Source of the DNA: Pseudisothecium myosuroides
Taxonomy: Eukaryota > Streptophyta > Bryopsida > Hypnales > Lembophyllaceae
Assembly (NCBI GenBank): GCA_951799445.1
Contig: OX637287.1
Location: 31,576,224-31,640,223 of the forward strand
Direction of reading: 5' to 3'
Length of the DNA: 64,000 bases
Under the pieces are notes generated by a model. It worked only from the letters and a program-made list of their open reading frames with translations, was not told the DNA's origin and made no database searches. Shown here in pieces: positions 1 through 11,058 of the stretch. The position numbers and the translations under genes are program-made. Positions within the stretch are counted from its first letter, which is position 1. Each line of letters begins with the position of its first letter.

Positions 1-40
1 AAGGACAAAGGAATGACCCTCAAAATCATCCTTCTGCATT

Positions 41-1066
41 ACCGTGTGAAAAAACATTTGTGTATAATACAATTGCAGCAAAACTTCGGAGCAAAGAGAA
101 GATTGTAATATGTGTAGCATTGTCTAATATTGTTGCACTTCTCCTTAATGGTGGATGAACAACCCACTCAACCTTCATACTTCCAATTGAAATCAACAAA
201 ATTCAATATGTGTAATTGATAAAATGTTGTGCAATCATGTAATCTTCTTCACGAGGCATCATTGATTGTTTGGGATGAAGTTCCCATACAACACCATCAT
301 TGTCCAGTTGACTATATATTATATGACCTTTGTGACAACGATAGGGCTTTTGGAGATATGATTGTAGTTTTTGGAGGTGACTTTTGTCAAATTCTACCAG
401 CTATTCAGTTACTATGAAAGGTTCAAAAGTACAAATAGTAGTTGCTTCACTTTGAAGATCAATGTTGTAGCCATGAATGTATATATTGAGGTTAAAACAA
501 AATATGCACTTAACTAAAACCTCTTTGAAAAATCAAAATTTTGCTAATTGACTATTTGAAGTTGGAAGTGGTCATATTCCAATTGATCCAAATGGTTGCA
601 TTTTGCTACTTGAAAAAATAGTAATTGGTCAAGGAATGATGTCCCTCATTCAAGAAATTTATGGTGGTATACATAATATACCTTCATAGTATGACGGTTA
701 TTTTAAAAGGACGAATCATCTTATCCGCTTGAAATGAGGTTGTTGACAAATTCAACAAAGAAGTCCTTAAAATATTCCTAGGGGTGCATCAAACATTCCT
801 GAGTGCTAATGTTGCAATTCTAGAAGTGGATGCTGACTATCATAACATATATATCCTACTAAATCCCTCAATGCCTTGGAGTTGCCTAGGTTGCTGTCAA
901 ACTTGGATGTCATATTATGTTGCTTCCTAATTTATTGCCCCAAAACAAGGTCTATGTAATAGTTCTCGTCTTATAGTGATACACCTAAGCAACCATGTCT
1001 TTGAAGCTCGGATTATAATTATGTACTTCTACAATATTTTTCTTCCTCGCTGTACTTGCCACTGAT
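41..1066 (+). pseudogene. Helitron Pif1-type helicase relic
   Basis: This is a broken fragment of the DNA helicase domain found at the C-terminus of Helitron Rep/helicase proteins. Recognisable blocks in order are FVYNTIAAKLRS (about 50-90), VALLLNGG followed by a stop and TTHSTF (about 140-175), WDEVPIQHHHCP (Walker B region, about 270-305), VVFGGDFCQILPAI (about 366-405), NEVVDKFNKEVLKIFLG (about 732-785), LGCHIMLLPNLLPQNK (about 905-950) and LSNHVFEARIII (about 985-1020). The blocks lie in more than one frame with many stops, so the gene is long dead. Only the 229-417 stretch remains open. No Rep domain, CTRR end or hairpin terminus was found, so the boundaries are those of the similarity, not of a transposon. 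It lies outside the MULE. Confidence 0.8.
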
Positions 1067-1339
1067 CTCAAAATAGGTTCAAAGTTTTTAGTTAAATGTT
1101 CATATTCGGAATATTTAAAAAAAATTTAAACTGAGGGCAAAAAAAATAAAGTAGGAAGCGAGCGAAATTTTGCCAGTTTTGAGATTGCTGCTACTTGCCA
1201 TTAAATATCATGACATTTGCATTTTAGTTCCACAAAGTACAAGGACTGCTTATATTTTTATATTTTTCCCTCTTTCAAATACAAGGCATAAGAATTTCAT
1301 ACCCACATGAAGAATCCATGTAGGTAGAAATTATTTGCA
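1067..1339. other. AT-rich DNA, no gene seen
   Basis: No gene is recognisable between the Helitron relic and the tandem array. The second half already shows diverged copies of the array unit (the TTTCATGACATTTG-like and TCCACATGGATTC-like words), so the array probably decays outward into this stretch. Confidence 0.5.
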
Positions 1340-2530
1340 ACTTCAAATTTTCTTTCACTGTTCCAACATCCATTAAATTTCATAACAGTCAATCAATTGG
1401 ATTCGAATTCCACTCAGTAAGTACAGCAAATGGCTCCTTTTTAATTGATAATTATTTCTATTTCAATAGTTAAGGCAGAAACTTGAATCCCATATGAATT
1501 CTCCAAGTCGGTAAAAATTAGAATTTGCAACTTTTTTTTCCTCCTCCATTGCCATTAAATTTCATGACATTTGGATTCAAGTTCCACTAGATACAGTTAA
1601 TGCCTTTTTGATAAATTTATTTTTCTCTTTCAAAAATGAGGGCACGAAATAATCTCCACATGGATTCTCCAAGTGGAGATTATTTGCAACTTGTACGTTT
1701 TTTTTCCTCCTCCATTGCCATTAAATTTCATGACATTTGAATTCAAATTCCACTAAATTCAGCTAATTCAAGGTTTATTTTTTATTTGTTTTTCTCTTTA
1801 AGAAATGAGGGCATGAAATTAATCTGCACACGGATTCTCCAAGACAGTGGAGATTATTTGGAACTTGTACTTTTTTTTTCTTCCTCCATCGCCATTAAAT
1901 TTCATGACATTTGAATTCAAGTTCCATTAAATACAACTAATTGAAGGCTTATTTTTTATTTGTTTTTCTCTTTAAGAAATGAGGGCAAGAAATTAATCTC
2001 CACATGGATTCTCCAAGTGTAGATTCTTTGGAACTTGTACATTTTTTTCCCTCCTCCACTCGCCATTAAATTTCATGACATTTGGATTCAAGTTCCACTA
2101 AATACAGCTAATTTAAGGCTTTTTTTAAATTTATTTTTCTCTTTCAAAAATGAGGGCAAGAAATTCATCTCCACATGGATTCTCCAAGTGTAGATTATTT
2201 GGAACTTGTATGTTTTTTTTCCTCCTCCACTCGCCATTAAATTTCATGACATTTGGATTCAAGATCCACTAAATACAGCTAATTCAAGGTTTATTTTGTA
2301 TTTATTTCTCTCTTTCAAAAATAAGGGCAAGAAATTAATCTCTACACGGATTCTCCAAGTGGAGATTATTTGCGACTTCTACTTTTTTCTTCTTCCTGCA
2401 TCACCATTAAATTTCATGACACTTGGATTCAAGTTCCACTAGATACAGCTAATTCAAGGTTTATTTTTTATTTATTTTTCTCTTTCTAAAACGAGGGCAA
2501 GAAATTAATCTCCACATGGATTCAAGATCC
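1340..2530. repeat. About 170-bp tandem repeat, 6-7 units
   Basis: The phrase CCATTAAATTTCATGACA recurs near 1552, 1718, 1892, 2062, 2233 and 2403, giving spacings of about 166-174 bp. Each unit also carries TCTCCAAGTGGAGATT, a T-run followed by CCTCCTCCA, and GAGGGCAAGAAATTAATCTC. Units are degenerate but clearly head to tail. The period is near nucleosome length, as in many plant satellites. Distant relatives of the same words occur at 57660-57910, on the other side of the MULE. The 78-codon open frame inside it is only the translation of the repeat. Confidence 0.85.
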
Positions 2531-2692
2531 ACTAAATTGCATGAATATGAAAAAAATGAATTTATTCATTTCACAAGACAGTATACATTTTCAATGAATT
2601 TATATATGAAATTTGGAAGTGGGTGTACTAACTATATGGAAGTATGCGTACTGATATTATTATGTACTTGATTCATTAAATTAAGGAAGAAC

Positions 2693-2701
2693 ATGGGAGA
2701 C
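2693..2701. repeat. MULE target-site duplication, left copy
   Basis: ATGGGAGAC lies directly outside the left end of the MULE and is identical to 55087-55095 outside the right end. Nine base pairs is the signature duplication length of Mutator-like elements. Confidence 0.9.
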
Positions 2702-2775
2702 GGGGATTGCTATTTTGCGTGCGTAGAGATGCGAGCGTAGAGCGTAGAGCATAGAATTGTGAGCGTAGAGCGGTA
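2702..2775 (+). repeat. MULE left terminal inverted repeat
   Basis: The end reads GGGGATTGCTATTTTGCG and continues as repeats of GAGCGTAGAGC(ATAGA). The right end, read inward on the minus strand, has the same TGCTATTTTGCGTGCG core followed by GTGAGCGTAGAGC repeats. The outer 22-23 bp agree well and the inner part agrees only as a variable number of 10-11 bp units. Confidence 0.85.
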
Positions 2776-2867
2776 GAAGTTATTTATTTTTTAGAAACAT
2801 GCGATAAAGTAAAAGTTATAGAACATTTTAAGTGTGAATACTCCTAAAATTTAAAATAATGATGGAC

Positions 2868-3041
2868 TTATGACCACGGAGTATTCCAAAATAAAACTCC
2901 TCTCCACCATATTACTGCAACCTATGACCGTGGAGTAGGTTGCAGAAATATGGTAGAGAAGAGTTTTATTTTGTCAGTGCATGTACCGTCTAGAAGACGG
3001 AAGTTGCAAATATCGGTCACAGGGTCCTATAACCGTGATGA
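2868..3041 (+). repeat. Left subterminal motifs and 37-bp hairpin
   Basis: Two words of the form TATGACCRYGGAGTA occur at about 2872-2884 and 2923-2937, with a weaker CTATAACCGTGATGA at 3027-3041. Their reverse complement matches the TATCCACGGCCATAG units in the right subterminal array, as expected for transposase-binding repeats in inverted ends. Between the first two sits a long hairpin: 2887-2923 pairs with 2937-2973 over 37 bp with three mismatches and a 13-nt loop. No gene is seen in 2776-3600. Telo-box-like AGGGTTTAGGG words occur near 3205 and 3411. Confidence 0.65.
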
Positions 3042-3612
3042 TAAGGGTTTCGGGTGTGAGAAGATATGATATCTGTGGTTGTGGATCGAAGCGAGAAGAA
3101 GAGTGGATGAGGAGGTATTGTTTAGGGGGATTGCAAGATTTAGGGGATGTACATGTTGCAGAATGGGCGCGGAGGAGTGCGGAAGAGCGGTTATAGTGGT
3201 GGTACAGGGTTTAGGGAGTGGTTAAAGTGGTGTAGCTTATGTTTAGAGTTTAGAAGGCTTACGCAAACAATTTAGTGTGCGGAGAGATGGTTAAGGAAGA
3301 GTTCATGGTGATTCCAAAACACTCGGAAGACAGCCGCAGTCGGCCCCGACAACGGAAATGGATTTAGGAATTCAGAAAACCAAGAAGGCTTGGATATGAG
3401 AGAGACGCTTAGGGTTTAGGGTACAAACTCATGTCATGCATTGAGAGGATGACTGCAAAATACTCCTGGAACTTCTATAGGATTTGATTTTGGAGTAAGC
3501 AGACAACAACAACAGCTGCGTTCAGGAACATTGGCGGTGGCCCTTCAAGTCTCACCGCCTTCTCTTTAAAGTAGGGAAGAGGATCACACTGCAATAACAG
3601 GACTATTCATGC

Positions 3613-5017
3613 TCACTATGCACCGTAGTGTTTTAGTAGCAGAATCTGTAGAACCTGTTTTATCTCATTCCAGCTGAAACTAGGAGCATGCATAAAAATA
3701 TTTACCTCTGGATCAAGCCCACAAACAATAGAGAATATGTAGTACAGGTGCTTACAATACGTCCATGCTCCTCGCTTGCCAAGTGACTTCTGTGACATGT
3801 CTTTGAACGATGGGCAGTCGCAGCTTGGGAATTGCCCAATCGTCAGTAAATACCTGGAGACCTTAGAAATATTTTTGGACTCTAATGTAACAATGCAGCC
3901 GAGAGTTGGAGGAGGAACCATTAGAATACTGCAGATCTCCCCGACAATGGACAGAGCAGAAGCACAGTTGTTGTGGTGCTTCGTTGTTGGAGCCGCAGGG
4001 TTCTTCCAAATGTTCTTCCCGTATCGCTTGGTGGGGTGATCTGAAGGATTTAGAGGAGGAGGATAGTCGCCCAGGTTTGCAGAAATGCCTTCCCCAAACA
4101 ACTTTCAAGGGGACAGCTTCACGCGCTCCATGAGGTTGAACCCGGCGTTTTCGAGACTTAGAATCTCTTTCCTTGTCAAGTTTGTGCCCACCTTAACATG
4201 CCAAATATTAGGTACGATAGGTTTAGAGAGTACCCATTTCCGCCGAGTTCCATTGACACAGCGATTGATGTCATCATTGCAGAAGAAGAACTGCATGTTC
4301 TCCAATCTGACCTTTTTGTAATTGTCCATCATTCCGGTGTAAGTTGGGGCAGCTGTACTTCGATTGTCCTGCACAATCTTTGCCACACATTTCTTTTTGG
4401 TCTTGGCCTGTAGAGCAAAGCAAGCTTTTGCGGATGTCTTCGGGAGTCTTGCAATATGCCACTGCCGCTCATCGCACACAGTCTCCTCGACTGATTTGAC
4501 ATGCTTTGCCGGAGAGTGAGTCAATGGTGACTGTAGTGTGGGAGTAGTACCTCTCCTTGGCTGAGTTCAAGATCTATTGGTGGGTCCTCGGCGGTGAGAT
4601 CAACAATCACCGGATTGAGCCGTTGTGCCTTGCGCCTCGGGCGGGAGACACTGATCTTATCAGGGCGGTGCGATTCGAATTCTGATCCTGGGGGGAGATT
4701 TGCCTTTCGCTTCAAGGAAATGAAAACTTCTTCCCCTTCCAGATGCGGGTCACGTGTGCAGAAGATGTCAGCACCAGGCATATTGGCGAGGGCGGCATGA
4801 AGAACCTTCGAATTTCCGAAGCGTTCAGCAGTGCGTTGGGCTATACGAAGATGTAGTTCTTCTTTCCCCGGACCAGTACCTGGCTTTCCACCCTTCAGGA
4901 ATAGGTAGTAGGCAACAACCTGCATGAATGCCCTGACCATGTCATCGACGGAAGCAACGTACAGATCATTTCCTCTTTTGCCGGACTGTTGCAACCACTT
5001 GTTGTGGACCAACTCCG
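3613..5017 (-). pseudogene. MULE transposase, C-terminal third (SWIM domain)
   Basis: This is the last part of the MULE transposase, continuing from 32656 on the far side of insertion A1. The joined reading passes from ...TPNELAEMSSCNLAE into LVHNKWLQQSGKRG across the CTCCG site. In order it has a domain with NKWLQQSGKRGNDLYV, a low-complexity linker ending near 4521, then RRKWVLSKPIVPNIWHVKVG and a SWIM zinc finger CDCPSF...YCKHLYY (about 3730-3825), the CxCxnCxH metal site that helps MULE transposases bind DNA. Damage consists of a frameshift near 4525 and an in-frame TGA at 4105-4107, after which the same frame runs on to the natural stop near 3616. The family assignment rests on domain order and motifs; the exact C-terminus is uncertain. 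Confidence 0.82.
5013..5017. repeat. Target-site duplication of A1, left copy
   Basis: CTCCG here matches CTCCG at 32656-32660. The pair brackets everything from 5018 to 32655, so that block entered the transposase gene as one LTR-type insertion (A1) which later grew. Confidence 0.88.
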
Positions 5018-7012
5018 TGTGGGCGCTAGATTACCCACCCTTGGTAATAAAGCGAACACTGACCAGGTTCTATGCCTTTATCCACAATTTTTAATATATG
5101 GGGGTGATGTGAGCGCGGTCCACTGTGCCTTCCAAGCAATGGATCTTTTTTGCTAACGTTTCCTAAGTGTGATGGATGGCAGCGAATAATTAGAATGCAT
5201 GTAATAACTCACAAGGTAACTGCAAGCTCAGGGGTAATGGTAAACTTCTAACTCCCTAATTATCTATCCTATGTCGAGGGTCGACTAGGTAGTTGGCGTC
5301 ATTTCTAACGTCCCTAACTACGTAAAAAGGGGAACCCCTATGTTCCTTCCATGAACCCCTAAGACTATCTTGGGTTTCTAAGACTCCACCTAGAAGTTCT
5401 ACTTTTAAAAGCTACCCCTAAGTTCCAACTTCTTAATGTAACTCCAGATTTTACTTCTTCAGCTTGCTTCTAGGTATTAACTACCGACTTCTATTCTATG
5501 TTTTGACTTTTGACTCTAGGTTTTTATTTCTAAATCAACTTCAAATCCTAACTCCCAAGTTTTAACCTTCTAGGGTAATTCTAAGTTTCACTTTTAATTC
5601 TATATTCTTATTTCTAAACTACTCTAAGATTTACCCTTTTAAAGTTAACTCTAACTTTTCACTTTTTACTATAGATTTTTACTCCTAATTTGACTCTAGG
5701 TGTTTGACTTTTAACTCTAAATTTTTACTTCTAAATTTAATCCCAAATTTTAACCTCTAGGTTTGACCCTACGTTTTCACTTTGACTCTAGATTTTTCTA
5801 CTTCCAACTAACTCTAAGATTTACCTTCTAAATCTAACTATAACTTTTTACTTTTCACTTTAGCTTTTTACTCTAACTTTTTACTTCCCAATTGACTCTA
5901 AAGTTTAACCTTTAAATTTAATCTTAACTTTTGACTCTAGGCTTTTGACTTTCTACTTCCCAATTTAATCCTATCATTTTAATCCTAGATTACCTCTAAT
6001 CGTTACTTCAAGTTTTACTTCTAAATTTTACTCTAGCTTTTGACCTCTAACATTCACTCTAATTTCAAATTTCTAACTTCAAGATCTAACTTCTATTTCT
6101 ACTCGTGATTTCTACCTCCTAATTTTAGACTAAAGTTTTTTACTTTTAATTCCTACTTCTTACTTGGATTTTTTACTCCTAATTAACCCTAACTTCCTTT
6201 TCTAAACTACCCTATGGTTTCACTGGGAATTTTAACCCCCTAAGTTACACTTCCAAATTAAATTTACTTTTTAACTTCCCAAGTTAACTCTAGATTTTGA
6301 CCTTAGAATTTTAACTTTAAGAAATAAAAATGTAATTTGATTCTAATTCTAACCGCTAATTAATCCCTAAGTTCTAATTTAAACCCCTAAGTTCCCGCCA
6401 TGATTCTTTGTGGATGAATTTTACTCAAAATTCCTCCGTCCTACCCCCTACCGCTTAACTTAGCCTAACGCGGTCGATCTAAAGCCAAATCCTAAGTGTA
6501 ATATGTTTTTGGAAACCTCTATTCCTAATCTATAAGTTTTTGAATCTAAACTTCTAATTTGCACTAATCTCGGATGCTAATCACGCTCTAAGGGCTGATT
6601 AGGAAAATAAATGCTAATTAGGGAGAAACATCAAAGATTAAATCAAAAACTCACCTCTTCACTACCGGTGTCGGAAATAACTTCGTCCATGTCCACGTGT
6701 ACATCCTCACGCTCCATGGTAGTCTTTGGCTTTGTTTTGAATTTTTTCCAAGCTCACTGCTTATTGAGAAAATATTACAATTTTTGATGATCTAAACTCC
6801 CTCTTTCCCTTCCTCCTTTCTTTTCTTTCTTCCTCTTTCTTCTACACTAGCACTATTCCACCTAAGCTTTTATGAGTCTTACACTATAGTTTCAAACTTC
6901 AAGAAGGGTTTAAAGGTTCTTCCTACCCTCTTACACAACTTTGCTTTGTATCATCCTAATCCTCTTCCCATCGGTCACTATGAATTCTCTAGATTTCTTT
7001 CCCTAAGCCTAC
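5018..7012 (-). mobile_element. A1 giant solo LTR, distal fragment
   Basis: This starts TGTGGGCGCTAGATTACCC, the 3' end (in LTR sense, minus strand) of family A. It matches the first 2 kb of the copies at 27699 and 33819 and the inverse of the end of A3 at 16524. Most of it is degenerate T/A-rich text built from ACTCTAAGTTTT-like words. At 7013 it is cut by the gypsy element B; the 5 bp before the cut are CCTAC. The other half of A1 lies to the right of B, fused with A2. No coding potential is seen. Confidence 0.82.
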
Positions 7013-7299
7013 TGTGGGAGTACGTATCATCCGGAAAGTCCCAATTAACAATTTAGTGGAGGTAAAAGTAGCAGAACTTTTTCAATTTTTGCATTTAAAT
7101 ACAAAGTTAGGACTTAGATATTAGAAATAGAAATTAGTTTCTACGTAGAAAAGATAAAACTCTAATTAGGTTACACAGTCTTCCGGAAACCGTAGCCGGA
7201 AAGCCGGAAAGTTCCGGATCGTAGGGACCTACTGCCTAGGTTCCGGCTAGGGAACTTACGGGAACTTTTTCGGCGGCGGGAACTTAGGGTTCCGACAGG

Positions 7300-7307
7300 T
7301 ATTTAAA
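7300..7307 (+). promoter_or_regulatory. TATA-like box of the B LTR
   Basis: TATTTAAA sits about 150 bp before the ATG of the LTR frame and about 287 bp into the LTR. The same box at the same place occurs in the 3' LTR (25740-25747), and a TACTTAAAC counterpart occurs in the C LTRs. Transcription would start near 7330, inside the LTR and upstream of its reading frame. Confidence 0.6.
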
Positions 7308-7453
7308 CCCCACCGCCAGCCTCATTCAGTCTCTTTTTACCCGTGCTCTTCCACGGTGCGTTAGAAGAGAGAAAGAGTGGTGAGTTAGGGCGTGTTAGGG
7401 AAAGAAAGGGAGGAAGGTGCCGATTGCACCCGATTGTCTTAGCAGTCGGTGAG

Positions 7454-9353
7454 ATGGCGGAAGCGAGTCAATCCCGGAGGTCGGTAGTGACAGCCCGGGG
7501 CGTGCGTTCGGTTATCCCATCGGATCCGGAGCACCTTAAGGAGTTAGAGGAAGACCTAGAAATCATGGGGTGTCTAGGATTGATAAAACGTCCATGGAAC
7601 GTCCGGAGTGAAGAGATGATTGACGAGCTGGTTTTCGGAGTGGGTAATCAGTTTGATTTAACGATTAGGGGTCGTTCTAGGGCCTGGACTCCGAAATTGT
7701 GGGCGAAGGCGTACTTTACGCCAACCAGGGATCCAAAATGGCGTCCCAGACGGACACTTACGCCGCGGATGTATTCCGGAGTCATGCGGATTCCAAGGAA
7801 GGAAACGCTGCTAGCGACTGTAAGAGTCCCCGGGATGGGCAGTTGTTAGCATTCCTCATCCCTATTTTGTATCCGGAAAAGCCCACCCGGATTACAATGA
7901 TTGTGGCAAATACTATTTTCGGAGCGCTGGGAGATAGAGAGAATCCGGCTCCCAGGCCGGTCAGTTGGGGAGTGATCATTCACACCGTAGTGGAAAAGTT
8001 AGCGGTTAATATCGCGAACAAGAAGTCGAGTCCGATTAGCCCCTATCTTTTCCATCTGTATCACTCCGAGGATGCACTGGCCGGACCGGAAATGACAGTG
8101 TACCAGAAGGGCGAGAATCTGTTAAGTACGGACTTCCCGCGGAGGATGAACCGGATGAGCTCGAGCCGGAAGAAGAGGAACCGGAACCGGAGCATGCATC
8201 ACCCAACGTTGTAGGGACGCGCCGGAAGTCGACTGATCAGGGTGCTCGGGGGAAACAAGAAGCCGAGGAGGTAGAGAAGCCCCGAGACCCTCTTCCGGAC
8301 ACGGATCAGCTAGAGACCACCATCAAATGGCTGATAGCTACCCGGGCACAGAATGAGCGGATGTCGGCGCTGATCCGGGATATGTGCGAGAAATTGGGTG
8401 TGAAGGAAGAAACTCAAATCCTGGTGGCGTTGACGGAAAGGCCGGATCCGGAAGCGGTGAAGCAACTGGAGGACCGGATTCTGACCTTGGAGCAAGAACG
8501 GGACCGGTTTAGAGAGCAAGTTGCGTGGTCGGATAGAGAGCGGATGGCCGCTGAAGGAAAGGAGGGAGAAGCCCTCGATCTGGTCCGGAATGTCCGGGGC
8601 CTATTTGACAATCCGGCGGATATTCTTGCCAGAGCTACACTCTGGAATTCCCAGATGGTGAAGGATGGTCACGTGGTCGGATCAAAGGTGGTGAACATCC
8701 TCGTTGATTTTGAAGTCCGGATCGAAGGAATGCTCAAGGAAGTCCGGCAGCTGTTGGGAAACCTGGATCCGCTTGAGGGGTTAGACCAAGGCCTTTTTGA
8801 CCTGGGTCATGATCTCCAAGAAGGAGGGGCACAAAATCAGCCTTCTCCGGCAAAAAGCAAAACACTTGCCGGAACGTCGCAAGCCGGAACAGCATCGGCC
8901 TAGAAGAGGAGGTCGTTAGTGAAGCAGTTTGCGGCCACAACTCCGGTGAAGGACGTTGTTCTAGGCGTGCCAGCCGGAAGAACTGCGTTGGTGGCGAATC
9001 TCTTCCCCGACAGACCGGTTGCTTCCACTTTCTGGGAACCAGCCTTACCCGGAACGGTGTTGAATCCAGCTCGGACGGATCCGGTGAGTTTTACTCACAT
9101 GCTCCAGCCCCTTTTGCAGACACCAGTACCGTCCCAGCTCATCGATCTTACTGTTCCGAAACCACGGGGACGACGGTTACTGAACGAGGCGGACCCGGAA
9201 TCGGAAGAGGAGGAGGAGACGACTCAATCAGAGGAAGAAGAGTTGCAGCCTCCCCGGACCAGGTCAAAGACGAAGAACACCCCGCCTAAGAAGACAGGTG
9301 GATCGCCATCTCAGGGTGGCACTTCTGTAAAGAAAGCTAAGAGAAATAGGTGA
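7454..9353 (+). pseudogene. LTR-encoded protein of B (R-U5 region)
   Basis: This is a reading frame of about 630 codons lying wholly inside the LTR. ATG at 7454 opens MAEASQSRRSVVTARG. The order is: an N-terminal globular part with GLIKRPWNVRSEEMI and GNQFDLTIRGRSRAWTP; FLIPILYPEKPTR...ANTIFGAL; SPYLFHLYH; an acidic stretch; a coiled coil (LEDRILTLEQERDRFREQV, about 8470-8530); a conserved LDPxxxL segment; and a basic tail ending VKKAKRNR. It aligns along its whole length with the LTR frames of family C. Frameshifts lie near 7705 and 8125 and an in-frame TAG at 8901-8903. All three are also in the 3' LTR, so they predate this insertion. The function is unknown. It is not gag, which lies after the primer site. 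A remote link to the plant retroelement 'putative plant transposon protein' domains is only a guess. Confidence 0.72.
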
Positions 9354-10481
9354 CTATCTAGGGTAGCCGTAATAATAGTTAGGATTCTTACCAGGATGGT
9401 AGTTCCGGAAACGGATTTTCCGGATGTGGGACCGGTAGTTCCGGACTTTTAGGAGTTTAACGGTTTCCCGGTATTCCTGGAACGGTCTTCAAGGCCGTTG
9501 CCTTTTTGCTTTTTGGTTGGCCGTTGGCCGTTTTTCTGGTGGCCATTTGGGCTGCCTTTTTGTGGGTTTTTAAGGGTAGGCCGGCTTGTTGGCCTGTCAT
9601 TCCTTTTCCTTCTTCATTTAATCTGAAGCATTCAGGAAAGCACTCGTTGGATTATTCTCTTGCGTATCGCGTCTATAGTCACTTGTGTGGATGTGTAAGT
9701 GAGAGTGTGCAAGGGGAGGAGTCCGGATTCGTGGACTGCCGGATTAGGCTAAGTGTGTCTTGCAAATGAGTTTTTAGACTTGCGCAGTCAGAAAGTGGCG
9801 CCTTCGAATCGCTGGTACAGTGATCCGGTGGAAACCAAGGAGTGGTTCGGAAGCTAGTCCGGAATTCGTAGGGACGGTTCCGTGCGGAGATAGGCGACCG
9901 CCAGAGGAATATTTCCACCCATCCGGAAGGCTAGTCAACCTCATGAGCGGTCGAAAGCTAGGAAGTCATTCCCTTAGTTCCGGAAGTCCGGTATCCGTCG
10001 TTGTAGTAAGGAGGACCTAACGCTACCCTGTGTGACCAGCTTTCCGGATAGGCCATCCGGGATGTTGTGAGGATGCCACCCTGTTTACTCAACTAGATTT
10101 ATTCTTGGGTTGTGTTTTGTTTTATGTTAATAGAGTTTATGTCAGATACGGAGTGGTGTAGTTCCCTACCCCTCGGAAAGAGCAAGTGAGGAACCCTCTG
10201 AGGGTAAAACAGAGGTATAGAAAACCAACTTGTTAGAAAGACGGAACCGTAAGATTGGGTAGAGCCGGATCCGGAAGAGAATCCGGAAAAGAAGTAGTTC
10301 CGGAAAAGAGTTTGTGTGTTGAAAGGACTCCTCTCGAGGTGGTCAAAATCCGGAAACTTAGAGGTCTAGAAATTCTAATTTTTGAATCAACGTCTGGAAT
10401 CTCCTGGGACGATAACTTGTGTCATTTTAGCACGTTTTGTTGTTAAAAATACTTACGCCTAGATTACACGTTCGACACTTT

Positions 10482-10497
10482 TGGCGCCGCCGCCGGA
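10482..10497 (+). other. Primer binding site of B (tRNA-Asp type)
   Basis: TGGCGCCGCCGCCGG lies four bases after the end of the 5' LTR. It complements the 3' end expected of a plant tRNA-Asp, the primer used by Athila and Tat-like gypsy elements (usual form TGGCGCCGTTGCCGG). Confidence 0.8.
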
Positions 10498-10583
10498 GAT
10501 TCTGATAGATTGTGTAGAAATTAGAAAATTTGTAAAGAGACCTTTAGTCGGAAAGAATAGAAGTTGATATACGGGTTAGCAGT

Positions 10584-11058
10584 GTGGATCCGTATCCCCA
10601 AATTGATGAAGTAGATCTTGAAAGAGTACCTACCTCGTACTTCATGAGTAGACCTCAGAGAGGAATTCCAGCCGGAAGACGTTCCGGAAGATTAGAAGAG
10701 GCTGCTGCTAGAAGACCTGTAGTACACGGAATCCCTAGTTTTGGTAGAGGATCCGGATCTATTTCAGCGTCAGAGTCAGAAGAAGATTTGGTACATGTTG
10801 CTAGGCGAAATCCTAGTGAAACCCCAAGTCCCACCAATCCGGAATTACTTGAGAATCCGGAGGACATTGAACTTGAACTGGATAGAGAACTCACACCGGT
10901 AGATTCAGAAGATGAGATATCCTCTGACGAAGCGGAACCAATGGTAACATCCACTCGCCTAAAATATAGTAAATTTACGGGCGATGGTACTACGGATGTG
11001 GATGATTGGATGGGAGAGTTTGAGGCCACCGCTGTAGCCAACCAAGAGGATCCAGCCT
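10584..11058 (+). pseudogene. B gag, N-terminal part
   Basis: This frame has an open start (first in-frame ATG at 10644, MSRPQRGIPAGRRSG), an acidic Ser/Glu-rich linker and then LKYSKFTGDGTTDVDDWMGEFE, the usual entry to the retrotransposon gag domain. It is cut at 11058 by solo LTR A3. The reading resumes in the same frame at 16530, so the junction after removing A3 and one AGCCT reads EDPASRQRVFQG. Gag forms the particle that packages the element's RNA. The first codon is uncertain because no ATG lies at the start of the open frame. Confidence 0.8.
11054..11058. repeat. Target-site duplication of A3, left copy
   Basis: AGCCT at 11054-11058 matches AGCCT at 16525-16529. The duplicated bases belong to the gag codons of B. 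Confidence 0.92.

Larger units (their letters stand above)
7013..10477 (+). repeat. 5' LTR of gypsy element B
   Basis: It begins TGTGGGAGTACG and ends CGTTCGACA, giving the canonical TG...CA ends. It is followed within five bases by the primer site. The 3' LTR copy at 25445-27698 matches 7013-9258 closely, differing by an 8-bp insertion near 25645 and a modest number of substitutions, so the insertion is fairly young. Only about 290 bp precede the TATA-like box. Most of the LTR is therefore R-U5, and this part contains the reading frame at 7454-9353. Confidence 0.9.

Noticed and set aside
41..1066. An intact Helitron
   Set aside because: Only helicase fragments in several frames remain. No Rep domain, TC start or CTRR end with hairpin was found.
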